DNA of 64,000 nucleotides, from the NCBI RefSeq assembly GCF_022267315.1, contig NZ_JAIKLE010000014.1:105339-169338 (forward strand). The letters are read 5' to 3'. Shown one piece after another: positions 18,071 through 27,840 of this stretch. Under the pieces are notes generated by a model, which saw only the letters and a program-made list of their open reading frames with translations, had not been told where the DNA came from and ran no database searches. Position 1 is the stretch's first letter; the number at the start of each line of letters is the position of its first letter. This stretch comes from Maribellus maritimus. Lineage in GTDB: Bacteria > Bacteroidota > Bacteroidia > Bacteroidales > Prolixibacteraceae. The translations under genes and the position numbers were made by a program.

Positions 18071-19012
18071 ATGAAAAAACTTTCGCTGGTTATTTGTGTA
18101 TATAATGAAGAACCAAGTATTTACCCCCTTTCAGAACAAATAAAAGAAGGATTAGATGGAATTGATTTTGAAGCTATTTTTGTTGACGATGGTTCAAGCG
18201 ACAATACAGTTGCTGAAATCAAAAAAATAAACGATGAGCGTTTTATCCTTGTTGAGCTAAAAAAGAATTACGGCCAAAGCTCAGCATTACAGGCAGGAAT
18301 AGACCAGGCGGAAGGAGAATATATCGCGTTGATTGATGGTGATTTACAAAACGATCCGGCCGATGTGCCAATGATGCTCAAAATGATTGAGGATGAAGAG
18401 TGGGATATGGTTGCCGGCATTCGTGCTAACCGGCAGGACGGAATGTTCCTTCGTAAAATACCTTCAAAGATTGCCAATTATATGATTCGGAAATCCACTG
18501 GAATCCATATGAAGGATTTAGGCTGTACGCTTAAAATTTTCACAAAAGAAACCATAAAAAGTATTCATATTTATGGGGAATTACATCGTTATATTCCGGC
18601 TTTGATTGCACTTGAAGGAGCCACTCACCTTACACAGGTAGATGTAAACCACAGACCTCGTGAATTTGGAAGTTCTAAATATAATCTGGGGCGGACTACA
18701 CGGGTAATGAGCGATTTGATATTAATGGTATTTTTTAAAAAATACTTGCAACGCCCGATGCATTTTTTCGGAACTATCGGTATTGTTACGCTTGGAATCG
18801 GTGTGTTGATTAATATTTACATGCTAATTCTGAAGATTTTGGGAAACGATATATGGGGGAAACCCCTGTTATTATTGGGTATTTTGCTTGTAATGGGAGG
18901 GATTCAATTTATTACTATTGGAATAATTGCCGAGTTACAAATGCGTACATATTTTGAATCGCAGCATAAAAAACCATATCGGGTAAAAAAAGTGGGATCA
19001 ACAAAGGCATAA
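18071..19012 (+). CDS. GT2 glycosyltransferase with C-terminal membrane anchor (DPM1/GtrB/ArnC type)
   Basis: This is a 313-residue family 2 glycosyltransferase. The N-terminal GT-A domain shows LSLVICVYNEEPSI, FVDDGSSDNT (nucleotide binding) and LIDGDLQNDPADVP (the metal-binding D-x-D-like region), then VNHRPREFGSSKY. Two transmembrane helices follow at about residues 232-290, the layout of enzymes that transfer a sugar from an NDP-sugar to polyprenyl phosphate at the inner membrane. The sugar and final acceptor cannot be told. No flippase or acceptor transferase lies next to it. Confidence 0.92.
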   Translation: MKKLSLVICVYNEEPSIYPLSEQIKEGLDGIDFEAIFVDDGSSDNTVAEIKKINDERFILVELKKNYGQSSALQAGIDQAEGEYIALIDGDLQNDPADVPMMLKMIEDEEWDMVAGIRANRQDGMFLRKIPSKIANYMIRKSTGIHMKDLGCTLKIFTKETIKSIHIYGELHRYIPALIALEGATHLTQVDVNHRPREFGSSKYNLGRTTRVMSDLILMVFFKKYLQRPMHFFGTIGIVTLGIGVLINIYMLILKILGNDIWGKPLLLLGILLVMGGIQFITIGIIAELQMRTYFESQHKKPYRVKKVGSTKA

Positions 19013-19150
19013 AAAATCAGCTAAAATTCATCTGAAATTTTAAAAACAGAAGATTACCAAGCTTTTTTTTTGAGGTGAGAATAGGTTAAAGAACATATTC
19101 TTTCTTTAAGAAAATGATTGGTTTTTAAACTTTTGATAGAATAATTAGTC

Positions 19151-19158
19151 TAAATTTG
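19151..19158 (+). promoter_or_regulatory. -7 element (TAAATTTG) upstream of the first plug-domain gene
   Basis: The octamer matches TAnnTTTG and lies 28 bases before the ATG at 19187. A TTTG at 19132-19135 is a possible -33 partner, although its 15-base spacer is shorter than usual. Confidence 0.4.
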
Positions 19159-19186
19159 TTGTAGTTGTTCACCAAAAAAATAGGCC

Positions 19187-19879
19187 ATGAGAATTGTTAA
19201 CTTTTTTTCTTTCACATGTATCTTCTTTTTTATTTTGGTATTTGGTTCAAAAGCACAAGATAAAGTTATCCATGGAACTGTTACTACTTTTGATAGCATT
19301 CGGCTGGCAAAAGTGGATGTAAAAGTAAAAAGTACAGGGCAAATTGTTTTAACCGACAGTTTAGGGAGTTTTACCGTACAGTGTGATAATGAAGATGTTC
19401 TAATCGTTAGTGCAAATGGATTTTACAAGCAACGAGTTAAATTGGAACCCAAAATAAAATTTGCTGCAGTAAATCTAAATTTAAAGCCAGGAATCAAAAG
19501 CAGGGAACATGCCATTGGTTATGGACATGTAAGGGATGTCGATAAACTTAATGCATTGTCAAATCTCAATGACGATGACATAGACTTTTCGAAATATGCA
19601 GATATCTATGAAATTTTGCAAGGTCGTTTTTCAGGTGTACGTGTTGTAAACGGGGAGGTAATCGTGAGAGGAAAAAATACATTTGATCACTTTAATAATG
19701 CAGCACTCATCGTAGTTGATGGAATCCAGCGGGACATAACTGCTCTAAGTAATATACCAACCGATCAGGTAAAAAGTATTGATGTTTTAAAGGATGGAAG
19801 TTCAGCTATTTATGGAGTTCAAGGTGCAAATGGTGTTGTCGTTATTCGAACTAAAAGTGGAAGTGACGAGAATAAGTAA
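19187..19879 (+). CDS. Plug-only TonB receptor-like protein (paralogue 1)
   Basis: This exported protein of 230 residues has a signal peptide ending in FGSKAQ. A carboxypeptidase-regulatory-like beta domain follows (about 24-100, with IHGTVTTFDSIRLAKVDVKV and LTDSLGSFTV), then a TonB-plug segment of SusC type ending in VKSIDVLKDGSSAIYGVQG and ANGVVVIRTKSG. The chain stops right after the plug, and no beta-barrel is encoded. It could be a periplasmic partner of another receptor or a binding module. The second copy 61 bases downstream has the same architecture, so this is not random truncation. Confidence 0.85.
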   Translation: MRIVNFFSFTCIFFFILVFGSKAQDKVIHGTVTTFDSIRLAKVDVKVKSTGQIVLTDSLGSFTVQCDNEDVLIVSANGFYKQRVKLEPKIKFAAVNLNLKPGIKSREHAIGYGHVRDVDKLNALSNLNDDDIDFSKYADIYEILQGRFSGVRVVNGEVIVRGKNTFDHFNNAALIVVDGIQRDITALSNIPTDQVKSIDVLKDGSSAIYGVQGANGVVVIRTKSGSDENK

Positions 19880-19975
19880 AGGATAACTAGCACGGAATTT
19901 GTTGATCGCTTCCTGTATATTCTTTTTTCAAATTTAGTTTTGAGCAGTGAGTTTAAAAATTTTAAAACAGAAACC

Positions 19976-20656
19976 ATGAATCTAAAAATCTATTATTCGT
20001 TACTATTTGCAGTAGCTTTTTTGTTATCGTTGAACTTGCAGGCACAGGATCGAATTATTCACGGATTGGTAACTACTTTTGACAGTATAATGGTAAGCGG
20101 TGCAAGTGTTAAAGTAAAAAGTAGCAAACAGGAGGTTTTTACAGATAGCCTCGGAAATTTTTCTGTTGGTGTTGCTAACAACGATGTTCTTGTTATTAGT
20201 GCAAAAGGATTTTATAATCAAAGAGTAAAGCTGGACGAGAAATCGAAGCTTGCAGCCATTAATTTGAAACTCAAACCTGGTACAAAGGCTAAAGAGTACG
20301 CAATCGGATATGGCTATGTAAGTGATGAAGAAAAGCTGAATGCTTTGTCTTCGCTCGATCGAAATGATATGGATTTCTCACAGTATAGTAACATTTTTGA
20401 AATTATTCGCGGGCGTTTTACTGGTGTTCAGGTGGTAAACGGAGAAATTCAAATAAGAGGAGTGAATTCAATCAATTCCAGTACAGCAGCTTTAATTGTT
20501 CTTGATGGTGTGACAGTAGATTCAAGTGTATTAAATTCAATACCAACTACACAGGTAAAAAGTATAAATGTGATTAAAGACGGAAGCGCAGCAATTTATG
20601 GTGCACGCGGCGCAAACGGAGTCGTAATTATTGAAACCAGAAGAGGAGACGAGTAA
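19976..20656 (+). CDS. Plug-only TonB receptor-like protein (paralogue 2)
   Basis: This tandem paralogue of the preceding gene has 226 residues from the ATG at 19976. An in-frame TTG at 19940 would add twelve polar residues before the signal peptide. It has the same order of parts: signal peptide to LNLQAQ, carboxypeptidase-regulatory-like domain starting at IIHGLVTTFDSIMVSGASVKV, and plug segment ending in VKSINVIKDGSAAIYGARG with ANGVVIIETRRGDE. By eye the two proteins share well over half of their residues. TAGTTTTG at 19935-19942 resembles a -7 box, so it may have its own promoter as well as read-through. A terminator follows at 20679. Confidence 0.85.
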   Translation: MNLKIYYSLLFAVAFLLSLNLQAQDRIIHGLVTTFDSIMVSGASVKVKSSKQEVFTDSLGNFSVGVANNDVLVISAKGFYNQRVKLDEKSKLAAINLKLKPGTKAKEYAIGYGYVSDEEKLNALSSLDRNDMDFSQYSNIFEIIRGRFTGVQVVNGEIQIRGVNSINSSTAALIVLDGVTVDSSVLNSIPTTQVKSINVIKDGSAAIYGARGANGVVIIETRRGDE

Positions 20657-20678
20657 AAGAAATTTTGGTAATAAATAG

Positions 20679-20726
20679 AAAGGGGTAGAATGGCTTATTT
20701 GTTAAAACCACTACCCCTTTTGTTTT
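20679..20726 (+). terminator. Terminator after the plug-domain gene pair
   Basis: The arms AAAGGGGTAG and CTACCCCTTT pair perfectly around a 22-base loop and are followed by TGTTTT. The hairpin lies 22 bases after the stop of the second gene. Confidence 0.65.
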
Positions 20727-20787
20727 ATGGCTTCTGTAATGAAAATATTAATTCTTATCTTCGGAGTATCAACAAAAACCTGATAAG

Positions 20788-23103
20788 ATGCGAGGAATTT
20801 TCAACTCTTTTTTGATTGTTTGTTTGTTTTTATTGTCTTGTGAACCCCATAAAGAAGAAAAACGTGATTTAAAACTTTGGTTTAATGAACCAGCCAGTGA
20901 GTGGACTGAAGCCCTTCCGATTGGAAACGGACGGCTTGGTGCTATGGTCTTTGGAACAATTGAAACAGAATATGTTCAATTGAATGAAGAGTCGGTGTGG
21001 ACAGGTGGCCCTGTTAACCGGGCAAATCCGGAAGCACTAAATTACCTGAGAGAAATCAGACAGTTACTTTTTGAAGGAAAATATGCAGAAGGAGATCGGC
21101 TCGCACAGGAAAAAATTATGGGAACACGGTTGGATGGCGGAGTTCATACTTATCAAACTTTGGGTGATCTTTTTCTTCAGTTTGAGGGATTAGAGAATAT
21201 AAGTAACTACAAAAGAGAACTCGATTTGCGGAATGCAGTTGCAACAACCACATTTGAATCGAATGGAGTGAAATTTACTCGTGAGTTTTTTTCATCACGC
21301 CCTGATGAGCTTATTGTTATAAAACTTTCAGCATCCAAAAAAGGAAGTTTAAATTTTAAAACCTGGCTGGAAAGGCCAGGTGACGCAGAAACGGTTTCGG
21401 TTGGTGAGAACCAGTTGTTGATGTCTGGTTTTGCGGAATACGAAGGAGAAGGAACCCATTTTGCTTCGATTGTAAATATAAAAAACAATGGAGGTGAAAT
21501 AATTGCTGAAAATGAAAGTTTAGTCGTTAAGAATGCGGACGAAATTGAAATTCTAATTTCAGGAAGAACGGATTTTTGGGGTGCAGACGAAGTTGAAAAA
21601 GCATCGGCTGATATTAAACAAGCAAAGGAAACTGAATTTAAAGCGCTCAAATCAAAACATATTGCAGCCTATCAGAAGCAGTTTAACCGTCTGGATATAG
21701 AGTTGAACTCACCAGATACTTTGAATATCCCAACAGATGATAGGTTACAAAGGATAAAGAATGGGGCGCTTGATGCTCATCTGGCAGAATTGTATTTTCA
21801 GTTTGGACGTTATCTATTAATCAGTTCTTCACAGCCTGATGGTCTTCCGGCAAATCTGCAAGGAATTTGGGATCCTTCTTTATCGCCGCCATGGAATGCC
21901 GATTACCACATTAATATAAATATTCAGATGAATTACTGGCCGTCGCTGGTAACCAATCTTGCAGAATGTCAGCAGCCATTTTTTGAGTTTGTTAAAGGCC
22001 TCCGAGAACGTGGTTCAACAACCGCAAAAGAGGTATACGGCTGCAGAGGCTTTGTGGCTCACCACACTACTGATGTTTGGAAATTTACCGACCCAATCGG
22101 AATGACCGGTTACGGAATGTGGCCCATGGGCGCTGCCTGGTGTTCCGATCATTTCTGGGAATATTACGAATATACAGGCGATGAACAATTTTTAAAAGAA
22201 GAGGCTTATCCGGTTTTAAAAGAAGCTGCGTTGTTTTTTGTTGATTTTTTGGTTGAAAATCCAAAAACCGGATTGCTGGTTTCCGGACCGAGCATGTCGC
22301 CTGAAAACAAGTTTATAACCAAAAATGGAGAGGCGGCGGCTGTTTGTATGGGACCTGCCATGGATCACGAAATCATCAGGGAACTTTTTCAAAATTGTAT
22401 AAAAGCTTCAGAAATATTAAAAGTTGATGCTGAATTTGCCGATACATTAAAAAATAAACTTGCTCAACTTACTCCTTCTCAGATAGGGTCGGATGGCCGT
22501 GTATTAGAGTGGTCGGAAGAATTACCTGAGGAAAACCCGGGGCACCGGCATATCTCACATTTGTATGCCCTTTATCCGGGAGAAGAATTTACCAATCCGG
22601 ATGATCCAAAATGGCTCGAAGCTTCAAGAAAGACCATTGAAGCAAGATTGGCAAACGGAGGAGGACACACGGGCTGGAGCCGCGCCTGGATAATAAATTT
22701 TTATGCCCGTTTAAAAGATGGCAAAAAGGCAGAAGAAAATTTACAGGCATTGTTGGCCAAATCAACCCTTCCGAATCTTTTTGATACTCACCCTCCATTT
22801 CAAATTGATGGTAATTTTGGTGCCACTGCAGGTATTGCCGAAATGCTGATGCAAAGTCACAATGGTGTATTACAGATTCTACCGGCACTTCCTCCTTCTT
22901 GGGAAAGTGGCGAGATAACAGGTTTGCGTTCTCGTGGTGGTTTTGAAATTGATATTAAGTGGGAAGAAAGTGTTTTGAAGGAGTTAAAAATTACTTCTTT
23001 ACTTGGAAAATCATGCAAGATAATGTACGACGGAAATACTGTTGTTTTTCAGCCCCAGAAAGGAGAACAGCTAATTTTAAACAATCAATTGAAGAAAGTT
23101 TAA
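20788..23103 (+). CDS. GH95 alpha-L-fucosidase family protein, lipoprotein
   Basis: This 771-residue glycoside hydrolase has a lipoprotein signal ending in LFLLSC, so it is probably anchored at the envelope. The N-terminal domain opens with WFNEPASEWTEALPIGNGRLG, typical of GH95. In the (alpha/alpha)6 barrel I see the Asn pair in HININIQMNYWPS (about 370-380), the acid candidate Glu in GRVLEWSEEL (about 574), and the Asp in PPFQIDGNFGATAG (about 672), the catalytic regions known for 1,2-alpha-L-fucosidases. Some family members act on alpha-L-galactose. With GH29 at 30544 it suggests use of fucosylated glycans. The upstream plug-gene terminator separates it from its neighbours. Confidence 0.93.
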   Translation: MRGIFNSFLIVCLFLLSCEPHKEEKRDLKLWFNEPASEWTEALPIGNGRLGAMVFGTIETEYVQLNEESVWTGGPVNRANPEALNYLREIRQLLFEGKYAEGDRLAQEKIMGTRLDGGVHTYQTLGDLFLQFEGLENISNYKRELDLRNAVATTTFESNGVKFTREFFSSRPDELIVIKLSASKKGSLNFKTWLERPGDAETVSVGENQLLMSGFAEYEGEGTHFASIVNIKNNGGEIIAENESLVVKNADEIEILISGRTDFWGADEVEKASADIKQAKETEFKALKSKHIAAYQKQFNRLDIELNSPDTLNIPTDDRLQRIKNGALDAHLAELYFQFGRYLLISSSQPDGLPANLQGIWDPSLSPPWNADYHININIQMNYWPSLVTNLAECQQPFFEFVKGLRERGSTTAKEVYGCRGFVAHHTTDVWKFTDPIGMTGYGMWPMGAAWCSDHFWEYYEYTGDEQFLKEEAYPVLKEAALFFVDFLVENPKTGLLVSGPSMSPENKFITKNGEAAAVCMGPAMDHEIIRELFQNCIKASEILKVDAEFADTLKNKLAQLTPSQIGSDGRVLEWSEELPEENPGHRHISHLYALYPGEEFTNPDDPKWLEASRKTIEARLANGGGHTGWSRAWIINFYARLKDGKKAEENLQALLAKSTLPNLFDTHPPFQIDGNFGATAGIAEMLMQSHNGVLQILPALPPSWESGEITGLRSRGGFEIDIKWEESVLKELKITSLLGKSCKIMYDGNTVVFQPQKGEQLILNNQLKKV

Positions 23104-23122
23104 AAAGAAAATACATTGATTA

Positions 23123-23141
23123 AAGCGAGCGCTTCCTTTTT
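23123..23141 (+). terminator. Possible terminator after the GH95 gene
   Basis: The short inverted repeat AAGCG/CGCTT around AG is followed by CCTTTTT. The stem is short and the loop very tight, so efficiency is doubtful. Confidence 0.3.
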
Positions 23142-23207
23142 CTATACAGTATGTTAGCGAATTTTTTGTATTTTATGGTGTTATTTATTTTAACTAAACC
23201 ATGAAAT

Positions 23208-24590
23208 ATGATGAGGCCATTATTTGTTGTTTTTCCATTTCTGTTATCAATCAGTTTATTTGCGTCAGAAAAAGAAAGTTTAAAATCAAACGACAAAAAA
23301 TCTTATTCCGTTTATAATAGTTTTGAGGAAGTTTTAAATGCGAAGGATGCGGTGTATTTTGAACCTGTAAGAATTTCTCCGGTGGGAAGTTCTGAGGCTC
23401 CAATGTATCACGGATTCTTTTTTTATAATTGTGCGCAGCGCGAGCTATTGGAATTTGACCCGGAAGGAAGATACATGCTGGGGATGCGTATTTTTGTTGA
23501 AGGCAGGATTGTTCAGTCGTCAGACAAAGGAGAAATTGGCTACTTTGATTTGGTGGACAACAATAAATGGATAAAAATAGGCGAAACAACTGCCTGGAAT
23601 TGGCAACAAGGATGCAGGCTACAATGGATTCCCGGCTCATCGGAAGAGATAATCTGGAATGACCGTTCGGATGACGGGAAGAAACTGATAAGCAGGGTTT
23701 ATAATATAAGAACCAAACAAACACGCACGCTCCCAATTTCCGTTTACACCATTTCGCCCGATGGGCAAACATTGTTATCGGTGAATTTTGAACGTATTGT
23801 GCATGCGGGATGCAGATATATGGGAGTGGAAGATCCATATAAAAAACAATGGGCCCCTTCGGAGATTGGAGTCTGGAAAATGGATATGAAAACCGAAAAC
23901 GTAGAGATGCTTATGTCGGTTCGCGATATGGCGCATATTTTATATCCTGATGGATTACCGGCTGACACAATAAACGGGACATTGTACTTTTTTAGAGAAG
24001 GATTTAATCCTTCAGGAGATCGTTTTATTGCATTTATTAAAGATGCACGTGAAACTGAACCGGGAAAGACACAGGCGAGGACCGAAGGTTTTTCTATGAA
24101 TTTGGATGGTAAAGATGTGAAATACCTGTATCGTGAACCCAGTCATCATTTTTGGATTAACGACAAAGAAATTATGGATAACGGATATCATCCCGATCCT
24201 GAAACCGGAAATCGTGTTCGGGGGTATTTCCGTTTTTTAGATGACGATACCGGTGTTCCCAAAGAAAAATATTTTGATGCTCCGAACGGACATATTACCC
24301 TGCATAAAAGCGGTGACTGGATTTTAACCGACACATACAATATTAATGGTTTTATCTATCTGTACATGTATCATATTCCAACCAAAAAATTTGTACCGCT
24401 TGGTAAATTGGCTTATAAGTTGGGTGGTTATCTGTACCCCTATAATCCTGGAGTTTTAAGAGTAGATTTGCACCCACGTTTTACTCCTGATGGTAAACAG
24501 GTAGCTATCGATTCTTCTCACGAAGGATTTGGCCGGCAAATGTATCTGATTGACATCAGCCCGATAGTGGATAACCCACCCCGAAATTAG
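23208..24590 (+). CDS. Exported WD40-like beta-propeller protein of unknown function
   Basis: This 460-residue protein has a signal peptide (MRPLFVVFPFLLSISLFAS). Propeller-type strand motifs recur, for example WIPGSSEEIIWNDRSDDGKK, VYTISPDGQTLLSVNF, FNPSGDRFIAFIKDA and HPRFTPDGKQVAIDSSHEG. The spacing suggests six or seven blades. The shape resembles PD40 proteins and oligogalacturonate-lyase-like (PL22) propellers, but I cannot show the metal-binding histidines of PL22, so I leave the function open. It lies between GH95 and the DUF4249 gene, so it is likely part of the glycan region. The convergent DUF4249 gene ends only three bases from its stop. Confidence 0.75.
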   Translation: MMRPLFVVFPFLLSISLFASEKESLKSNDKKSYSVYNSFEEVLNAKDAVYFEPVRISPVGSSEAPMYHGFFFYNCAQRELLEFDPEGRYMLGMRIFVEGRIVQSSDKGEIGYFDLVDNNKWIKIGETTAWNWQQGCRLQWIPGSSEEIIWNDRSDDGKKLISRVYNIRTKQTRTLPISVYTISPDGQTLLSVNFERIVHAGCRYMGVEDPYKKQWAPSEIGVWKMDMKTENVEMLMSVRDMAHILYPDGLPADTINGTLYFFREGFNPSGDRFIAFIKDARETEPGKTQARTEGFSMNLDGKDVKYLYREPSHHFWINDKEIMDNGYHPDPETGNRVRGYFRFLDDDTGVPKEKYFDAPNGHITLHKSGDWILTDTYNINGFIYLYMYHIPTKKFVPLGKLAYKLGGYLYPYNPGVLRVDLHPRFTPDGKQVAIDSSHEGFGRQMYLIDISPIVDNPPRN

Positions 24591-24593
24591 ATA

Positions 24594-25484
24594 TTAATCC
24601 TTTAGCTGACTTTCAATCGTTTCATCAATAAGAACAATATTTGAAGTGGAAACGTCATGTGCCGTAAAAAGTCCTAAAACAGTGCTGCCGTCGCTTGCTG
24701 TAAAATTACTTTCGATATTGGCAGGAGGGACGCTAAACATTCCTCCTGACATGCTTTGGTTCAACATCTGATAATAGTAGTAGTAAGCAAATTCCGAAAT
24801 GGATGTTTGTTTTACCTGCACGGTATCTCCAAGATTTAATAGTCTTTCTGACTCCTCATTTGGGTCATGAAAATCAGTGAAAATTTCAAAACCGTTTACA
24901 TAATTTCCATCCACAAGCTCATCGTTGACCACCATCAGGTATTCAGCTTCATTTAATAATTCATCGTTGATGTAAATGTCCCATTTATAATAATTCCCGA
25001 GACCAGGAGTTTCATTTCCAAAAGTAAACACCCCCAAAAAGCGGTGGTCGCCGCGGAGAGAGGAGTGCACCTGAATAGAATCGATAGGTTCAACCTGAGA
25101 TAATAAATCACTTCCGGTTATTGTAGTGCCATCAGTTGAAATGCTGACGGTGTATTCTTTGCCGGTTTCACCAAAATAGGTTTCGTTTTCAGCAGGCATA
25201 TAAAGGCCTGTGGTTTCAGTACTTTCGAACAACTGAATGGTGTTGGAAGGTACAGAATTATCAGAAATAGTAACAACTGCATTGCTTAAACCCTCGTACG
25301 ATTGGTCCGAGCTTACAACCTGCGTTTTATAAACAAATACGTAGGGGTTATTTTCGGTTGTAATTTTAGCTTCAACAGCATATAAATCTACATCTTCGTC
25401 GCTGAGCTTTACTTCCACAACATCTTCGCACGCGCTTAAGGCAAATAAAATGGAAGCCAGAATTATATAAATTTTGTTTTTCAT
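24594..25484 (-). CDS. DUF4249 domain lipoprotein
   Basis: This 296-residue lipoprotein has the signal MKNKIYIILASILFALSAC. It contains the DUF4249 pattern: EDVVEVKLSDEDVDLYAVEA, then an Ig-like stretch with ETGLYMPAENETYFGETGKEYTVSIS. DUF4249 proteins accompany TonB-dependent receptors in Bacteroidota, probably as surface partners comparable in position to SusD, although the substrate is not known. It begins ten bases after the TonB receptor gene and is surely co-transcribed with it. Confidence 0.9.
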   Translation of the reverse strand: MKNKIYIILASILFALSACEDVVEVKLSDEDVDLYAVEAKITTENNPYVFVYKTQVVSSDQSYEGLSNAVVTISDNSVPSNTIQLFESTETTGLYMPAENETYFGETGKEYTVSISTDGTTITGSDLLSQVEPIDSIQVHSSLRGDHRFLGVFTFGNETPGLGNYYKWDIYINDELLNEAEYLMVVNDELVDGNYVNGFEIFTDFHDPNEESERLLNLGDTVQVKQTSISEFAYYYYYQMLNQSMSGGMFSVPPANIESNFTASDGSTVLGLFTAHDVSTSNIVLIDETIESQLKD

Positions 25485-25494
25485 GATTTCGAGT

Positions 25495-27840
25495 TTAAAA
25501 AGTGATATTATAGGTTACTGATGGGATAACTGTCCCGATAATTGAAAGCCTTACAGCTTCAGTGATATTCGGATTATCCTCATTGGGTCTGAAATAAATT
25601 GAATAGGCATTTCTGCGTGCATAAACGTTATAAAAAGAAACATTTAAAGAACGTTTTACTTTTCGGTGTTCATTTTTTTTGGAGTCATAGGTGAAAGAGA
25701 GATCCATTCTGTGGTAATCAGGAATTCGGTTCCCGTTCCGCTTTGAGTAATAAAACATCGTATTTCCCTGTACGTCGTATTTTGCAACCGGATAAGTTAT
25801 CGGATTTCCGGTCGAAAAAACCCAGTTAGCTGCCACTGAAAGTTGTTTACTGACTTCGTAGTTTAAAACCAACGACAGATCATGGGTTCGATCGTAGGTC
25901 GAAGGATACTCTTCGCCATTGTTGATTCCCGGGATTTTTCGCATTGCTTTTGCCAGCGTGTAGCTCGCCCATCCTGTAAACCGCCCCTCCTGTTTTTTTA
26001 TCAGCATTTCCATGCCGTAAGCATATCCGGTTCCGGTTAAAAGCTCCGTTTCCAGGTCTTCGTTTAAAAAGAGTTCAGCTCCGTCTTTGTAGTCGAGTAC
26101 ATTCTTCATGTCTTTATAATACACCTCAACAGAAGTCTCAATGGCATTATTCCCAAAATTGCGGAAATAGCCTGCTGCAATTTGGTCGGCAATCAATGGT
26201 TTGATATATTTACTCGTTGGCAACCATATGTCAAGCGGAGTCGGTGAAGTTGTATTTGAAATGAGATGCAGATTCTGTACCATCCGGTTGTAAGATGCTT
26301 TTATCGAGCTGGTTTCACCTGTGGTTAATTTAAGTGATACTCTGGGTTCAAGATGAATATAGGGAGAGCCAATCCGTTCTCCTTTTTTGTATGAAGTTTC
26401 ACTGATAACTTCATCTGCATTTGGAGCATTCTCATCCTGATACTCTCTTTCTTTTCCTACTCCAATTTGTTGAAAGGCAGATAATCTGAATCCATATTTT
26501 ACGGTGAGCAAACGACCAATTTTTTGTTCATTTGAAGCGTAAACGGCTCCGTCAACAGCATTGTAGTTGGTAAGCTGTAAAGGTTCAAAGAATGAGTTTT
26601 CATTCGCGTCGATATTACCGGGTTCAAAATGGTGTTTGATAATATTAATTCCAAAATTAATCCTGTTGTTGGCATTTAAGAACCACGAAAAATCTTCTTT
26701 GAAATTGTAATCTTTGATATGTGAATCCCAGTCAAATTGGTCAGCCGAATTTCCCGGTACACCCAGTTTATAACCATAATTGGAATAAATAAATGAAGTA
26801 TTCGAAAAGAGTTTGTTTCCAAAAATGTGGTTCCAGCGGGCCGTTCCTGTCACGTTTCCCCAGCGCATATAAATCGATTCTCCCAGTTTGAAATTATCGT
26901 CGCCGGTGTAGGCTGAAATATACAGTCGGTCTTTGTGTGAAAACTGGATATTGGTTTTTAAATTTAAATCATAAAAATACAACTTGTTTTCTTTGAGTTC
27001 ATCCAGTCCCAACATTCTTCCAACTACATCAGCATAGGTTCTTCTGCCTGATACAATAAAACTCCATTTATCCTTAATTACCGGTCCTTCCAAGGTCAGG
27101 CGGCTTGATATGTTTCCGATTCCGGCCTGTCCGTGAAATTTGTTGATGTTTCCGTCTTTCATGCGAATATCCACAACAGAGGATGCTTTTCCTCCGTATT
27201 TTGAGGGGATTCCGCCTTTGTATACTTCAATATCCTTAATCGCATCGGAATTAAAGACGGAAAAGAAACCCATTAAATGAGAAGCGTTGTAAACAGGTGC
27301 CTCGTCCAGAATCATTAAGTTTTCGTCAGGGCCACCACCCCGAACATACAAACCAGAACTTCCCTCTCCTCCGTTTTGGATTCCGGGAAGAAGAGTTATG
27401 GTTTTCAAAACATCTACCTCTCCCATAAACGAAGGAAGCTTTTTTACCAGCTTTACCGAAATCTTCTCCATGCTCATTTCGGTGCTTTCGATATTTCTGT
27501 CTCGTCTGGTTCCGGTAACTACTACGTCTTCAAGTTGTTTGCTGTCTTCTGCCAACGAGATGTTAAGCACTTTATTTTCTTTCAAATCAACGCCAATTGA
27601 TTGTGTTTCGTAGCCGATAAAAGAAAAGTTGATCTTGTGGTTCCCGGTTGGCAGGGTTAACGAATAAAAACCATATTGATTTGAAGTAACACCGGTTTGT
27701 AATCCAGGGATATAACAGGTGGCGCCAATCAGCGCTTCTCCGCTTGCGGCATCCTTAATATAGCCGCTTACTGTTGAATTTTGTGAATATGTTTTTAGAA
27801 AAAGACACAAAAAAGGCAGAACAAGTAAGATTTGTTTCAT
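25495..27840 (-). CDS. TonB-dependent outer membrane receptor
   Basis: This 781-residue outer membrane receptor has a signal peptide (to KTYSQ), a carboxypeptidase-regulatory-like domain (VSGYIKDAASGEALIGATCYIPG), and a plug domain with GSSGLYVRGGGPDENLMILD and KGGIPSKYGGKASSVVDIRM. A long beta-barrel follows and ends in VIPSVTYNITF with a terminal Phe. It imports an unknown ligand using TonB energy. It is not of the SusC size (about 1000 residues) and is paired with DUF4249 instead of SusD. The ligand could be an oligosaccharide, given the fucosidases on either side, but a metal chelate is possible too. Confidence 0.94.
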   Translation of the reverse strand: MKQILLVLPFLCLFLKTYSQNSTVSGYIKDAASGEALIGATCYIPGLQTGVTSNQYGFYSLTLPTGNHKINFSFIGYETQSIGVDLKENKVLNISLAEDSKQLEDVVVTGTRRDRNIESTEMSMEKISVKLVKKLPSFMGEVDVLKTITLLPGIQNGGEGSSGLYVRGGGPDENLMILDEAPVYNASHLMGFFSVFNSDAIKDIEVYKGGIPSKYGGKASSVVDIRMKDGNINKFHGQAGIGNISSRLTLEGPVIKDKWSFIVSGRRTYADVVGRMLGLDELKENKLYFYDLNLKTNIQFSHKDRLYISAYTGDDNFKLGESIYMRWGNVTGTARWNHIFGNKLFSNTSFIYSNYGYKLGVPGNSADQFDWDSHIKDYNFKEDFSWFLNANNRINFGINIIKHHFEPGNIDANENSFFEPLQLTNYNAVDGAVYASNEQKIGRLLTVKYGFRLSAFQQIGVGKEREYQDENAPNADEVISETSYKKGERIGSPYIHLEPRVSLKLTTGETSSIKASYNRMVQNLHLISNTTSPTPLDIWLPTSKYIKPLIADQIAAGYFRNFGNNAIETSVEVYYKDMKNVLDYKDGAELFLNEDLETELLTGTGYAYGMEMLIKKQEGRFTGWASYTLAKAMRKIPGINNGEEYPSTYDRTHDLSLVLNYEVSKQLSVAANWVFSTGNPITYPVAKYDVQGNTMFYYSKRNGNRIPDYHRMDLSFTYDSKKNEHRKVKRSLNVSFYNVYARRNAYSIYFRPNEDNPNITEAVRLSIIGTVIPSVTYNITF

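Noticed and set aside
23251..23838. Minus-strand open frame of 195 codons
   Set aside because: It is antisense to the propeller gene, with composition typical of a shadow frame.
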